Below, one piece after another: positions 1 through 5,690 of a stretch of 6,631 nucleotides of DNA. The notes beneath the pieces were generated by a model. That model saw only the letters and a list, made by a program, of their open reading frames with translations, had not been told where the DNA came from and did not search any database. Made by a program: the position numbers and the translations under genes. Numbering within the stretch: the first letter of the stretch is position 1; every line of letters starts with the position of its first letter. Origin of the DNA: Bacteroidota bacterium. Lineage in GTDB: Bacteria > Bacteroidota > Ignavibacteria > Palsa-1295. The stretch covers positions 1 to 6,631 of the forward strand of contig JANYDV010000239.1 of assembly GCA_025363505.1 (NCBI GenBank), in the 5' to 3' direction.

Positions 1-679
1 CCCGGCGATTAACTCCGAAGCTGCCGGTGAGAGGTACTCGCAAATCCTGGAATCATATTCCGACATCACCACCAAAAAATTTATCTCAAAAGAAGATGCA
101 CTTCGCGAGTACACTACATATTCGGGAGAAGACTTACAAAAAGTAGTTGGCTACAACCCCCTGCCCGCCGGAATGCGAATGACGTTTTTATCACTAAGCA
201 CACACCGAGCCACTGAAATTATTTCTGCGCTTAAAAAAACCGACGGAATCAAAGAAGTAATATTCGACGGCAACACTCTTTCATTGCTCGAAGCGAAAAA
301 GAAAACGTTGCTGACACTGACCTATGCTCTCGGCGGATTCTTATTACTGGTTTCAATTGCGCTTGCCGGTAGTCTTGCAAGGTTGGCGATGGAGTCACGC
401 CGCGATACCATCAAGGCAATGTCAATGTTGGGTGCAGCTCGCCGAACGATCATCTTGCCATATTGTCTCGAAGGAATGACTTCCGGTGTTGTCGGTGGGC
501 TTGCTGCAGCAGGTGCAGTGTTTTCGCTTCACGAATTTGCATTGCCACGCATAACCCCCGAACTTTCGCTTGGCACCATCAGCCAAGAGAACATCCTCCT
601 GCTTTTCGCTGCAAATATCATCCTCGGCGCAGCATTAGCTTTGGTCGGTTGCTTACTAACGGCGCTAAGAGTGAAGTAA
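1..679 (+). CDS. ftsX: Cell-division protein FtsX, C-terminal part (5' end outside window)
   Basis: FtsX is the membrane subunit of the FtsE-FtsX complex, an ABC-transporter-like machine at the division septum that controls peptidoglycan hydrolases. The frame is open from base 2, giving 225 visible residues; a usual FtsX is about 290, so the N-terminal tail and first membrane helix are missing. Visible residues 1-100 are the extracytoplasmic domain, including the family-typical FISKEDAL and NPLPAGMRM stretches. Three hydrophobic segments follow, at about residues 103-127, 151-175 and 198-222, matching TM2-TM4. Between TM2 and TM3 lies a conserved FtsX/MacB-type cytoplasmic loop: RRDTIKAMSMLGAARRTI, then a Glu-Gly (EG) pair. 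The ATG at 173 is internal, because homology extends upstream of it. The partner ftsE would be expected upstream, outside the window. Family assignment is confident; the division role is taken from the family. Confidence 0.9.
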   Translation, partial: PAINSEAAGERYSQILESYSDITTKKFISKEDALREYTTYSGEDLQKVVGYNPLPAGMRMTFLSLSTHRATEIISALKKTDGIKEVIFDGNTLSLLEAKKKTLLTLTYALGGFLLLVSIALAGSLARLAMESRRDTIKAMSMLGAARRTIILPYCLEGMTSGVVGGLAAAGAVFSLHEFALPRITPELSLGTISQENILLLFAANIILGAALALVGCLLTALRVK

Positions 680-775
680 CTAAGTCCTCATATAGTAGAG
701 CTTTGTAGCAGAGAAAAGTTATACCTCGACTATCCATATAATCCTCAAATTCCCATTTTTCTCTCGTTAATGTCG

Positions 776-783
776 TAAATTTG
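776..783 (+). promoter_or_regulatory. Possible Bacteroidota-type -7 element upstream of sdhC
   Basis: TAAATTTG fits the Bacteroidota -7 consensus TAnnTTTG exactly and lies 22 bases before the sdhC start. No TTTG -33 element sits at the expected 19-21 base spacing, only a T-run (756-760). The match may be chance in AT-rich DNA. The rest of the 126-base gap between ftsX and sdhC shows no gene and no clear terminator. Confidence 0.25.
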
Positions 784-805
784 TAGAAATTACTTTCCAA
801 TCGAA

Positions 806-1222
806 ATGGCATATATTCCAAATAGAGAGCCGATCGGGTCATGGTCTCGTATCATGATGAAATACAAACGTAACGGCGGTTCGTGGGCGTATCTCTTACA
901 TCGAATCACCGGCATCGGGCTTACAGTCTATCTATTCGTACATATTTGGGCACTTTCATCACTGACCAAAGGCAACGCTGCTTTTGCCGCAGAGATGAAA
1001 ACCTTTACTACCCCACCATTCAAAGTAGCAGAGTGGTTGCTGGGTTTGCTGGTGATGTGGCATGCCTTTAATGGTATTCGTATCGCTGTCGTTGATTTGG
1101 GCAATGGCGCAAAATATCAGAAAACGTTACTCAAAGCAGTATGGACTGTCGGTATTGCAGTCGTACTCTTGATGTTCATCTTAATTTTTCAGACCGAACT
1201 CTTCGGTCATCCAATTCTCTAA
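806..1222 (+). CDS. sdhC: Succinate dehydrogenase/fumarate reductase cytochrome b subunit SdhC
   Basis: SdhC is one of two membrane anchors of complex II. It holds haem b and forms part of the quinone site that accepts electrons from succinate through SdhA/SdhB. The 138-residue product has three hydrophobic helices (about residues 34-52, 74-96 and 112-129), the usual size and topology. Residues 26-36 carry the SdhC signature LHRITG; its Arg33 aligns with the quinone-site Arg31 of E. coli SdhC. WHAFNGIR at 85-92 matches the family H-x3-GIR motif, making His86 the probable axial haem ligand. Position 29 is Tyr where E. coli has Ser27. The ATG at 806 has no clear Shine-Dalgarno sequence. A later Met at residues 17-18 is possible, but the upstream codons look plausible. 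sdhD follows after 11 bases, so the two are surely co-transcribed. Confidence 0.9.
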   Translation: MAYIPNREPIGSWSRIMMKYKRNGGSWAYLLHRITGIGLTVYLFVHIWALSSLTKGNAAFAAEMKTFTTPPFKVAEWLLGLLVMWHAFNGIRIAVVDLGNGAKYQKTLLKAVWTVGIAVVLLMFILIFQTELFGHPIL

Positions 1223-1233
1223 GCATTACGACA

Positions 1234-1620
1234 ATGGATAAAGAAATCAAACATCTTCGTACCTATGCAAAGGGCAAAAAATCCGGCGCCAGCGCATGGA
1301 TGTGGCAGCGCATCACCGGCTTAGCCTTAGTGGTGCTGACTATTGGACATTATATTATGATGCACTACGAGCCAAAGAGCGGTCATGATTATGGCTCTAC
1401 TGCCTCAAGACTTAGCGACCCGGTATTCAAAGGAATGTACCTCGGCTTCATCACGATAGGAATGTATCATGGTGTGCAAGGCTGTTGGAATGTCATTCGT
1501 GACTTTAAACTAAAACCGTGGCTTAGTTACACCCTCTTCGGAACACTCGTCATCCTCGCCTTTATTTTCTTAGGCATCGGTTATAACACGGTGTTCACGT
1601 TTGATCCGCTGAAACCGTAA
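1234..1620 (+). CDS. sdhD: Succinate dehydrogenase/fumarate reductase membrane anchor SdhD
   Basis: This is the second membrane anchor of complex II, pairing with SdhC to bind haem b and quinone. The 128-residue product has three hydrophobic helices (about residues 24-43, 66-88 and 97-117). WMWQRITG at residues 22-29 is a complex II anchor signature. His79 and Asp90 are 11 residues apart, the same spacing as His71 and Asp82 of E. coli SdhD, and the stretch between them (GVQGCWNVIRD) resembles GMWQVLTD. His79 is therefore the likely haem ligand. Phe91 occupies the position of E. coli Tyr83, a quinone ligand. The frame is open back to an ATG at 1141, but that start would put 31 extra residues inside sdhC, so I choose the ATG at 1234, 11 bases after the sdhC stop. 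The catalytic genes sdhA and sdhB do not follow. Confidence 0.88.
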   Translation: MDKEIKHLRTYAKGKKSGASAWMWQRITGLALVVLTIGHYIMMHYEPKSGHDYGSTASRLSDPVFKGMYLGFITIGMYHGVQGCWNVIRDFKLKPWLSYTLFGTLVILAFIFLGIGYNTVFTFDPLKP

Positions 1621-1643
1621 AGAAATATTTTTACGATGTTTTT
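1616..1643 (+). terminator. Weak intrinsic terminator overlapping the sdhD stop
   Basis: Arms 1616-1623 (CGTAAAGA) and 1628-1635 (TTTTTACG) pair over 8 positions with one G-T wobble, closing a 4-base AATA loop. A T5 run follows at 1639-1643. The stem has only two G-C pairs, so termination may be partial. It would end the sdhCD transcript right after the genes, consistent with no sdhAB in this operon. Confidence 0.4.
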
Positions 1644-1667
1644 CCACCCTAAAATGTTAAAGCAAAT

Positions 1668-1844
1668 ATGGAAATAGGGTATAGAGAAAAGCATCGAATT
1701 CTTCACAGTGATTGTCTTCAGATTCTCCCAACAATTACCGATAATTCTATAGACCTCATATTTGCAGACCCGCCATATAATATTGGGGGAAACCCAGATC
1801 AATTGCGACCGGATACTCCCATTAATAGCGGAACGTTGCAGTGA
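1668..1844 (+). pseudogene. 5' remnant of a DNA methyltransferase gene (N6-adenine/N4-cytosine, DPPY type)
   Basis: A 58-codon frame starts at ATG 1668. Residues 10-40 read as the N-terminus of a DNA amino-methyltransferase: ILHSDCLQIL, then NSIDLIFADPPYNIG, where DPPY (residues 34-37) is catalytic motif IV. A DPPY motif this close to the start fits the beta class (N6_N4_Mtase family), in which the target-recognition region and the SAM-binding FxGxG motif come later. Those parts are missing. After about residue 41 the sequence stops resembling the family, and a TGA follows at 1842. Intact members usually exceed 200 residues, so I call this a decayed or truncated remnant with no methylation activity. 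It sits between sdhD and a lipoprotein gene, with no restriction endonuclease nearby. A short expressed peptide cannot be excluded but has no known function. The family call is fairly secure; the cause of truncation (deletion, insertion or recombination) is unknown. Confidence 0.7.
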
Positions 1845-1870
1845 GGGGGGTGTTACCATGCTATTAGCTA

Positions 1871-1893
1871 CACTCACTTTACATCAGTGAGTG
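1871..1893. repeat. Perfect 8-bp inverted repeat (hairpin)
   Basis: CACTCACT (1871-1878) and AGTGAGTG (1886-1893) are perfect reverse complements around a 7-base loop. There is no T-run after it on the plus strand, so it is not a standard intrinsic terminator. It could be a protein-binding palindrome, an mRNA structure, or the edge of a lost mobile element. Confidence 0.6.
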
Positions 1894-1899
1894 CATGAG

Positions 1900-1915
1900 C
1901 CGGAATTTCTTTCGG
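1900..1915. repeat. Small hairpin with TTTC tetraloop
   Basis: CCGGAA (1900-1905) pairs with TTTCGG (1910-1915) through one G-T wobble, around the loop TTTC. It lies six bases after the 1871-1893 hairpin and 50 bases before the lipoprotein start. A stem this short can arise by chance. Confidence 0.35.
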
Positions 1916-1965
1916 ATACATTAATCTGAGAGAAATTATTCTACTACTATTACCCTCAACCGAAA

Positions 1966-3081
1966 ATGAAACCAACACTATTTCCTGCAATGGTACTGTG
2001 CACGATGATGGTTGCGTTCGTGCTCGTAAACGGAGGCTGTACAAAAAAATCGGACGTCATTACTCCTGATTGTACGCCGACTGTCGTTGAAGTTGGTGCT
2101 TCTATTTCTACTGCCACGACCTGGGATGCCTGCCACATTTATCACATTACAAATTTGCAGGTGAATGTCAATGCACCTCTGACTATTGAAGCAGGCACTG
2201 TTATCAAATTCGATAAAGATGCAGGTATGCTTTCTGCAACAGGTACGATCACAGCAAATGGCACTGCTGCAAAACCCATCATTTTTACTTCATGGAAAGA
2301 TGATAGTTTCGGAGGCGATAACAATGGAGATGGCAGCGCGACCAAGCCGCAAAAAGCAGACTGGCACTGGATCTCTTTTGGTAAATCTTCGGGCAACACT
2401 CTTAATTATTGCAAAATACTCTATGCCGGCAGCGGAAGCGTTGATGTAGAGCGTGCGCTGAATATGGGCGACGGTACGAATAATTCGATCACAAATTCTG
2501 TCATCGCACATACTGCCGGAGGCGCAACACAAGGCGCTGCTGCATTGGATATGGCGCGCTGTCCGCATAGCTGCATCGCAACAGGCAATACTTTTTATGA
2601 TAACGGACATCCTGTTATTATCGGGGTTGCCTCGGATTTTGATAACAGCAACGTATTCCATAATCCCGCCAACACATCTCAAACAAATATCTGCAACGGA
2701 ATTTTTGTGGATTGTGTGGATGTAACGGCAGTGGATGCAACGTGGAGTAATACAGAAGTGGCATACGTTCTCGGCGGTTGGAGCGGTAACAGTTGGTATA
2801 TGCCAACGTCAGTAAAACGTACTCTTGGCGATAATGTAGTACTGAAATTTGCTACCCATACGCCTACCCCCGGTTTTTCATTCTATATCCCTGCCGGAGT
2901 TTCACAATTAGTAAACTATAGCGGACCCGGTGTGGAATTTACTTCTTACGAAGATGACAGCCGCAAAGGCGACACGAACGGTGATGGCGTTTCTTCCGGT
3001 ACAAACGGCTCGTGGGAAGGTATTGAAACTACCGGTCCGAACTGGTATAAATGGTCTAATATTCATTTCGCAACACATTAG
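1966..3081 (+). CDS. Predicted lipoprotein with beta-helix-like repeats
   Basis: The 371-residue product begins with a lipoprotein signal peptide: MKPT, a hydrophobic core at about residues 5-21, then VNGGC with Cys25 as the likely lipidated residue. The next residues, CTKKSD, are a common start for mature Bacteroidota lipoproteins. So it is probably anchored in the outer membrane or exposed on the cell. Residues 70-110 read like a rung of a right-handed parallel beta-helix: LTIEAGTVIKF, then GTITANGTAAKPIIFTS. Residues 143-235 have further Asn-rich turns (NTLNYCKI, NSITNSVI, ATGNTFYDN) typical of such repeats. An FTS-x2-DDS-x3-D-x-NGDG motif occurs twice, at 107-123 and 325-341. Each of the two is followed within about 12 residues by a Trp, and they resemble Ca-binding Asp loops. 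No catalytic residues could be identified, so binding, adhesion or polysaccharide degradation cannot be separated. It has no functional link to its neighbours, and the next gene is convergent. Confidence 0.82.
   Translation: MKPTLFPAMVLCTMMVAFVLVNGGCTKKSDVITPDCTPTVVEVGASISTATTWDACHIYHITNLQVNVNAPLTIEAGTVIKFDKDAGMLSATGTITANGTAAKPIIFTSWKDDSFGGDNNGDGSATKPQKADWHWISFGKSSGNTLNYCKILYAGSGSVDVERALNMGDGTNNSITNSVIAHTAGGATQGAAALDMARCPHSCIATGNTFYDNGHPVIIGVASDFDNSNVFHNPANTSQTNICNGIFVDCVDVTAVDATWSNTEVAYVLGGWSGNSWYMPTSVKRTLGDNVVLKFATHTPTPGFSFYIPAGVSQLVNYSGPGVEFTSYEDDSRKGDTNGDGVSSGTNGSWEGIETTGPNWYKWSNIHFATH
2284..2334 (+). repeat. First copy of internal Asp-rich motif in the lipoprotein
   Basis: Encodes residues 107-123, FTSWKDDSFGGDNNGDG. 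It aligns without gaps to the copy at 2938-2988, sharing FTS, DDS, G, D, and NGDG. The DxNxDG pattern resembles calcium-binding loops. Confidence 0.7.
2938..2988 (+). repeat. Second copy of internal Asp-rich motif in the lipoprotein
   Basis: Encodes residues 325-341, FTSYEDDSRKGDTNGDG. It lies about 218 residues after the first copy and suggests two related beta-helix modules. The protein ends about 30 residues later. Confidence 0.7.
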
Positions 3082-3132
3082 GTACCGAATGATAAGAACC
3101 TGGATTTGGGTAGTTTCCTAATTTAAATAATA

Positions 3133-5370
3133 CTATGCTCTAAATTTCTTTAAACGGAGACTATTCAAGATCACACTGACATCGCTCAGAGCCATAGCCG
3201 CCGAACCGATCATCGGATTCAAGAGCCATCCAAATACAGGAAATAATAACCCTGCTGCGATAGGAATGCCGAGGGAATTGTAGAGAAAACTTGAGAACAA
3301 ATTTTGTTTAATGATGCGCATAGTCTTCTTTGAGAGTTCGATCGCCTCGACCACTCCATTAAGATCGCCACGAATAAGCGTAATATCGCTTGCTTCAATT
3401 GCCACATCAGTACCGCTGCCGATTGCAAACCCAACATCAGCTTGCGCCAGTGCCGGTGCATCATTGATGCCATCGCCAACCATGGCAACTTTTTTTCCAC
3501 GTTGTTGAAGTAGTCTGACGTGCTCTGCTTTTTGATATGGCAAAACGTTTGCAAGGATATTAGAAATGCCAACTCGTGAAGCGATCTCACGAGCAGAGTC
3601 TTCGTTATCACCAGTAAGCATCACCACTTCAAGCCCTAATGCTTTGAGCGATGCAACGGCTTTCCCAACTGACTCACGAATTGAATGTTCGATTAAAAAC
3701 CATCCGGCAAAGACACCGTTAATAGTCATTAAAATTACAGATTCCCCACTACTCATGAGCCTCGTATATTGTTCGCGATGCTGTGGGGTTAGAATATTTC
3801 CCTCATTAATAAAATCAAAATTTCCGAGTCGTATTTTTTTATTGTGTACATCTGCAGAGATTCCTTTTCCTTCAGACATTTGGAATTGCTCGACATCTTC
3901 GAGAGAATGTTCTTTGGCTTCTGCCGCTTTGACAATTGCTTTTGCAAGTGGATGTGATGATTTGCGCTCAAGCGAAGCTGCAAGTTGGAGGAGTGTCTGC
4001 TCATCAAATCCATTCTCAGTGATGATTTGCTTAAGCAAAGGCACACCCGTCGTAATTGTCCCTGTTTTATCGAGAATGATCGTGTCAAGTTTGTGTGCAT
4101 TCTCCAATGCTTCGCCATTTTTAATCAGGATGCCGCGTTCTCCTGCCCGACCTGTTGCAACAAGTATTGCCGTTGGTGTTGCAAGACCAAGTGCACACGG
4201 ACAAGCAATAATTAGCACGGAGACAAAAATAAGTAAGGCAAAATTCAGATGCGGTTCGGGACCCACAAAATACCAAACCACACCAGCAACAATTGCAATC
4301 GCAAGAACTGCCTGGACAAAATAACCACTAACAACATCAGCGAGCCGAGCAATCGGTGCTTTCGAGCCTTGAGCTTTTTCGACGAGACGAACGATCTGAC
4401 GCAAGACTGTATTCTCCCCGACTCGAGTTGCACGATATTCGATACTACCACTAATCAGATTGGTCGAGCCGATAACTTCGTTGCCGCTTTCTCTCGACTG
4501 AGGCTGCGACTCACCAGTCATCATTGATTCGTCAATGCTTGCATTGCCCGAAGTGATCATCCCATCGACAGGAATTTTCTCACCGGCATTTACTCGAATA
4601 ATATCACCAATCTTTACACTTTCGATTGCAACAATTTGTGGTTTATCATTATGAATAATCGTCGCGGTTGTGGCTTGTGTTTTCAAAAGCGAACGCATCG
4701 CTGCTGATGCCTTGCCTTTGGCGCGTTGCTCCATCAAACGCCCAAGCAGTATCAACGTGATAATAACTGTTGCCGCTTCGAAATAAACAGTCGTGTGTTC
4801 GCTATGTTGTGAAAACAGAGTCGGATTGAGCGTAACGAGCACGCTAAAGATATATGCCGATGCTGTTGAGAGCGCAACGAGTGTGTTCATCTCCGCAGTC
4901 TTGGAACGTGCGGCTTTATAGGCTCCGACAAAAAATTGCGAGCCCGACCAAAAGACGACCGGCGTGGCAAGTAATAACTCAAAGTATCGGACACCGCGAA
5001 ACTCGATCATCAGCATTTCGATCAAGAAGATCGGAAGCGTAAGAGCGAGCGCGACATAAAACTCACGCAATCTTTTTTTATGCTCGCTTGCGCGTTCGGT
5101 TTCGAGTACAGAGTATGATTCTTTTGTTGCCGGCAGATCAACGGCATGATAGCCAATTCGATCAATAGCATCTTTAATTTTTTGTGAGGCGATCTGTTCA
5201 GGCTGATATAGTACACAAGCCTCGCCGGTCGCAAGATTAACAGAAGCTGACTCAATACCCGGCAGTTTTTTGATTGTCGTTTCGATGCGATTTACGCACG
5301 AAGCACAGTCCATCCCCTCGATTAAAAATCGTTCTTCAATACCCGGAGATATTACAGCATTACCAGACAT
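3133..5370 (-). CDS. copA: Copper-exporting P1B-type ATPase CopA
   Basis: CopA pumps Cu(I) out of the cytoplasm using ATP, protecting the cell or supplying copper to envelope cuproenzymes. The 745-residue product is full length. It has one N-terminal HMA metal-binding domain (about 14-78) with GMDCASC, Cys22 and Cys25. Eight membrane helices follow, at roughly 104-122, 129-150, 163-181, 195-215, 349-370, 376-398, 690-712 and 715-738. The actuator domain has TGES (285-288). TM6 carries the Cu(I) motif CPC (390-392), the phosphorylated aspartate is Asp434 in DKTGT, the nucleotide domain has HP (473-474), and GDGINDAP is at 632-639. TM7 has the YN pair (697-698) and TM8 has Met726, all diagnostic of Cu(I) pumps. 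The odd point is TM8 MALSD: Asp730 stands where well-studied CopAs have Ser. The start at 5370 lies inside the copZ end (11-base overlap), indicating translational coupling. A silver or mixed-metal role is possible. Confidence 0.95.
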   Translation of the reverse strand: MSGNAVISPGIEERFLIEGMDCASCVNRIETTIKKLPGIESASVNLATGEACVLYQPEQIASQKIKDAIDRIGYHAVDLPATKESYSVLETERASEHKKRLREFYVALALTLPIFLIEMLMIEFRGVRYFELLLATPVVFWSGSQFFVGAYKAARSKTAEMNTLVALSTASAYIFSVLVTLNPTLFSQHSEHTTVYFEAATVIITLILLGRLMEQRAKGKASAAMRSLLKTQATTATIIHNDKPQIVAIESVKIGDIIRVNAGEKIPVDGMITSGNASIDESMMTGESQPQSRESGNEVIGSTNLISGSIEYRATRVGENTVLRQIVRLVEKAQGSKAPIARLADVVSGYFVQAVLAIAIVAGVVWYFVGPEPHLNFALLIFVSVLIIACPCALGLATPTAILVATGRAGERGILIKNGEALENAHKLDTIILDKTGTITTGVPLLKQIITENGFDEQTLLQLAASLERKSSHPLAKAIVKAAEAKEHSLEDVEQFQMSEGKGISADVHNKKIRLGNFDFINEGNILTPQHREQYTRLMSSGESVILMTINGVFAGWFLIEHSIRESVGKAVASLKALGLEVVMLTGDNEDSAREIASRVGISNILANVLPYQKAEHVRLLQQRGKKVAMVGDGINDAPALAQADVGFAIGSGTDVAIEASDITLIRGDLNGVVEAIELSKKTMRIIKQNLFSSFLYNSLGIPIAAGLLFPVFGWLLNPMIGSAAMALSDVSVILNSLRLKKFRA

Positions 5371-5578
5371 TCTCGATCACTTCATACCCTGCTTCCACGA
5401 CTGCACTCTGCAGCTGTTTGACAGTTGTTTTTGCTTCATCGTAATTCACAACAGCCTGTTCATTAGTCAATGACACCTCGACACTTGCAACACCATCAAC
5501 TTTATTCAGCGCGTTCGTCACGCTTTTGACACAGCCATTACAGTGCATGCCAACTATTTTTATCGTTTCCTTTTTCAT
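5360..5578 (-). CDS. copZ: Copper chaperone CopZ (single HMA domain)
   Basis: CopZ is a small cytoplasmic protein that binds Cu(I) and passes it to CopA or to a copper-sensing regulator. The 72-residue product is one complete HMA domain, the normal size for the family. GMHCNGC at residues 10-16 contains the metal-binding Cys13 and Cys16. The beta-strand stretch VASVEVSLTNEQAVVNYD and the C-terminal AGYEV fit the ferredoxin-like fold. It is transcribed first, and its last 11 bases overlap the copA start, so the pair forms a coupled operon. No clear Shine-Dalgarno sequence precedes the ATG (AAAGAA is the nearest purine run). The 56 bases between the start and the upstream terminator must hold the promoter, but I could not identify a CsoR- or CueR-type palindrome there, and no regulator gene is adjacent. 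It could also be annotated generically as a heavy-metal-associated domain protein. Confidence 0.92.
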   Translation of the reverse strand: MKKETIKIVGMHCNGCVKSVTNALNKVDGVASVEVSLTNEQAVVNYDEAKTTVKQLQSAVVEAGYEVIENVW

Positions 5579-5634
5579 ACTGTTCTTTATTATCTATCTA
5601 CACTTCTACGAATAATCCTTCGGCTTGTAACAAA
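5579..5634 (-). other. Short intergenic region expected to hold the copZ-copA promoter
   Basis: This is the only DNA between the nuoD terminator and copZ, so the copper operon promoter should lie here unless it depends on read-through from nuoD. I see no clear -7 element of the TAnnTTTG type, no sigma70 pair, and no dyad typical of CueR or CsoR operators. Confidence 0.35.
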
Positions 5635-5665
5635 GAAGCTCCATCCGATAATCGAATGGAGCTTC
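5635..5665 (-). terminator. Intrinsic terminator downstream of nuoD
   Basis: GAAGCTCCAT (5635-5644) and ATGGAGCTTC (5656-5665) are perfect 10-bp reverse complements around an 11-base loop. Read on the minus strand, the stem is followed by TTTGTTAC, a short T-rich tail; the plus-strand flank (ATTCCATT) is less suitable. It begins 25 bases after the nuoD stop, so it ends that transcript and insulates copZ-copA. Confidence 0.75.
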
Positions 5666-5690
5666 ATTCCATTACAAAACGTCGTACAGT

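Larger units (their letters stand above)
1845..1965. other. Non-coding gap between methyltransferase remnant and lipoprotein gene
   Basis: No gene is supported here. One alternative frame reads open from about 1796 to the TGA at 1890-1892, and an antisense frame covers 1581-1877; neither resembles a family I know. The gap holds two adjacent hairpins, listed separately. No convincing promoter for the lipoprotein gene could be picked out by eye, although one is expected here. Confidence 0.5.

Noticed and set aside
1141..1233. Longer start for sdhD at ATG 1141
   Set aside because: The extra 31 residues overlap the sdhC third helix in another frame and do not resemble SdhD. The ATG at 1234 sits naturally 11 bases after the sdhC stop.
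1581..1877. Antisense open frame of 98 codons across the sdhD end and methyltransferase remnant
   Set aside because: It overlaps sdhD and the DPPY-coding stretch, whose sense frames match known families. Its own product has no recognisable domain. It is mentioned only as a possible clue to a dispersed repeat.
1668..1915. A CRISPR array or intact restriction-modification or phage-defence system around the methyltransferase remnant
   Set aside because: No spaced direct repeats, endonuclease, or other defence gene is visible, and the methyltransferase lacks its SAM-binding and target-recognition parts.
3077..3122. Possible bidirectional terminator between the lipoprotein gene and copA (ATTAGG...CCTAAT)
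   Set aside because: The arms are only 6 bp with a 34-base loop and no proper T-run. It is too weak to call, although some terminator is expected between convergent genes.
3082..3126. In-frame continuation after the lipoprotein TAG (14 codons to a TAA)
   Set aside because: The added residues do not resemble a beta-helix rung or a known sorting tail, so read-through or a sequencing error is not supported.
3566..4324. 252-codon plus-strand frame opposite copA
   Set aside because: It lies antisense to conserved ATPase motifs, has a Ser/Pro/Ile-rich composition typical of a shadow frame, and shows no domain.
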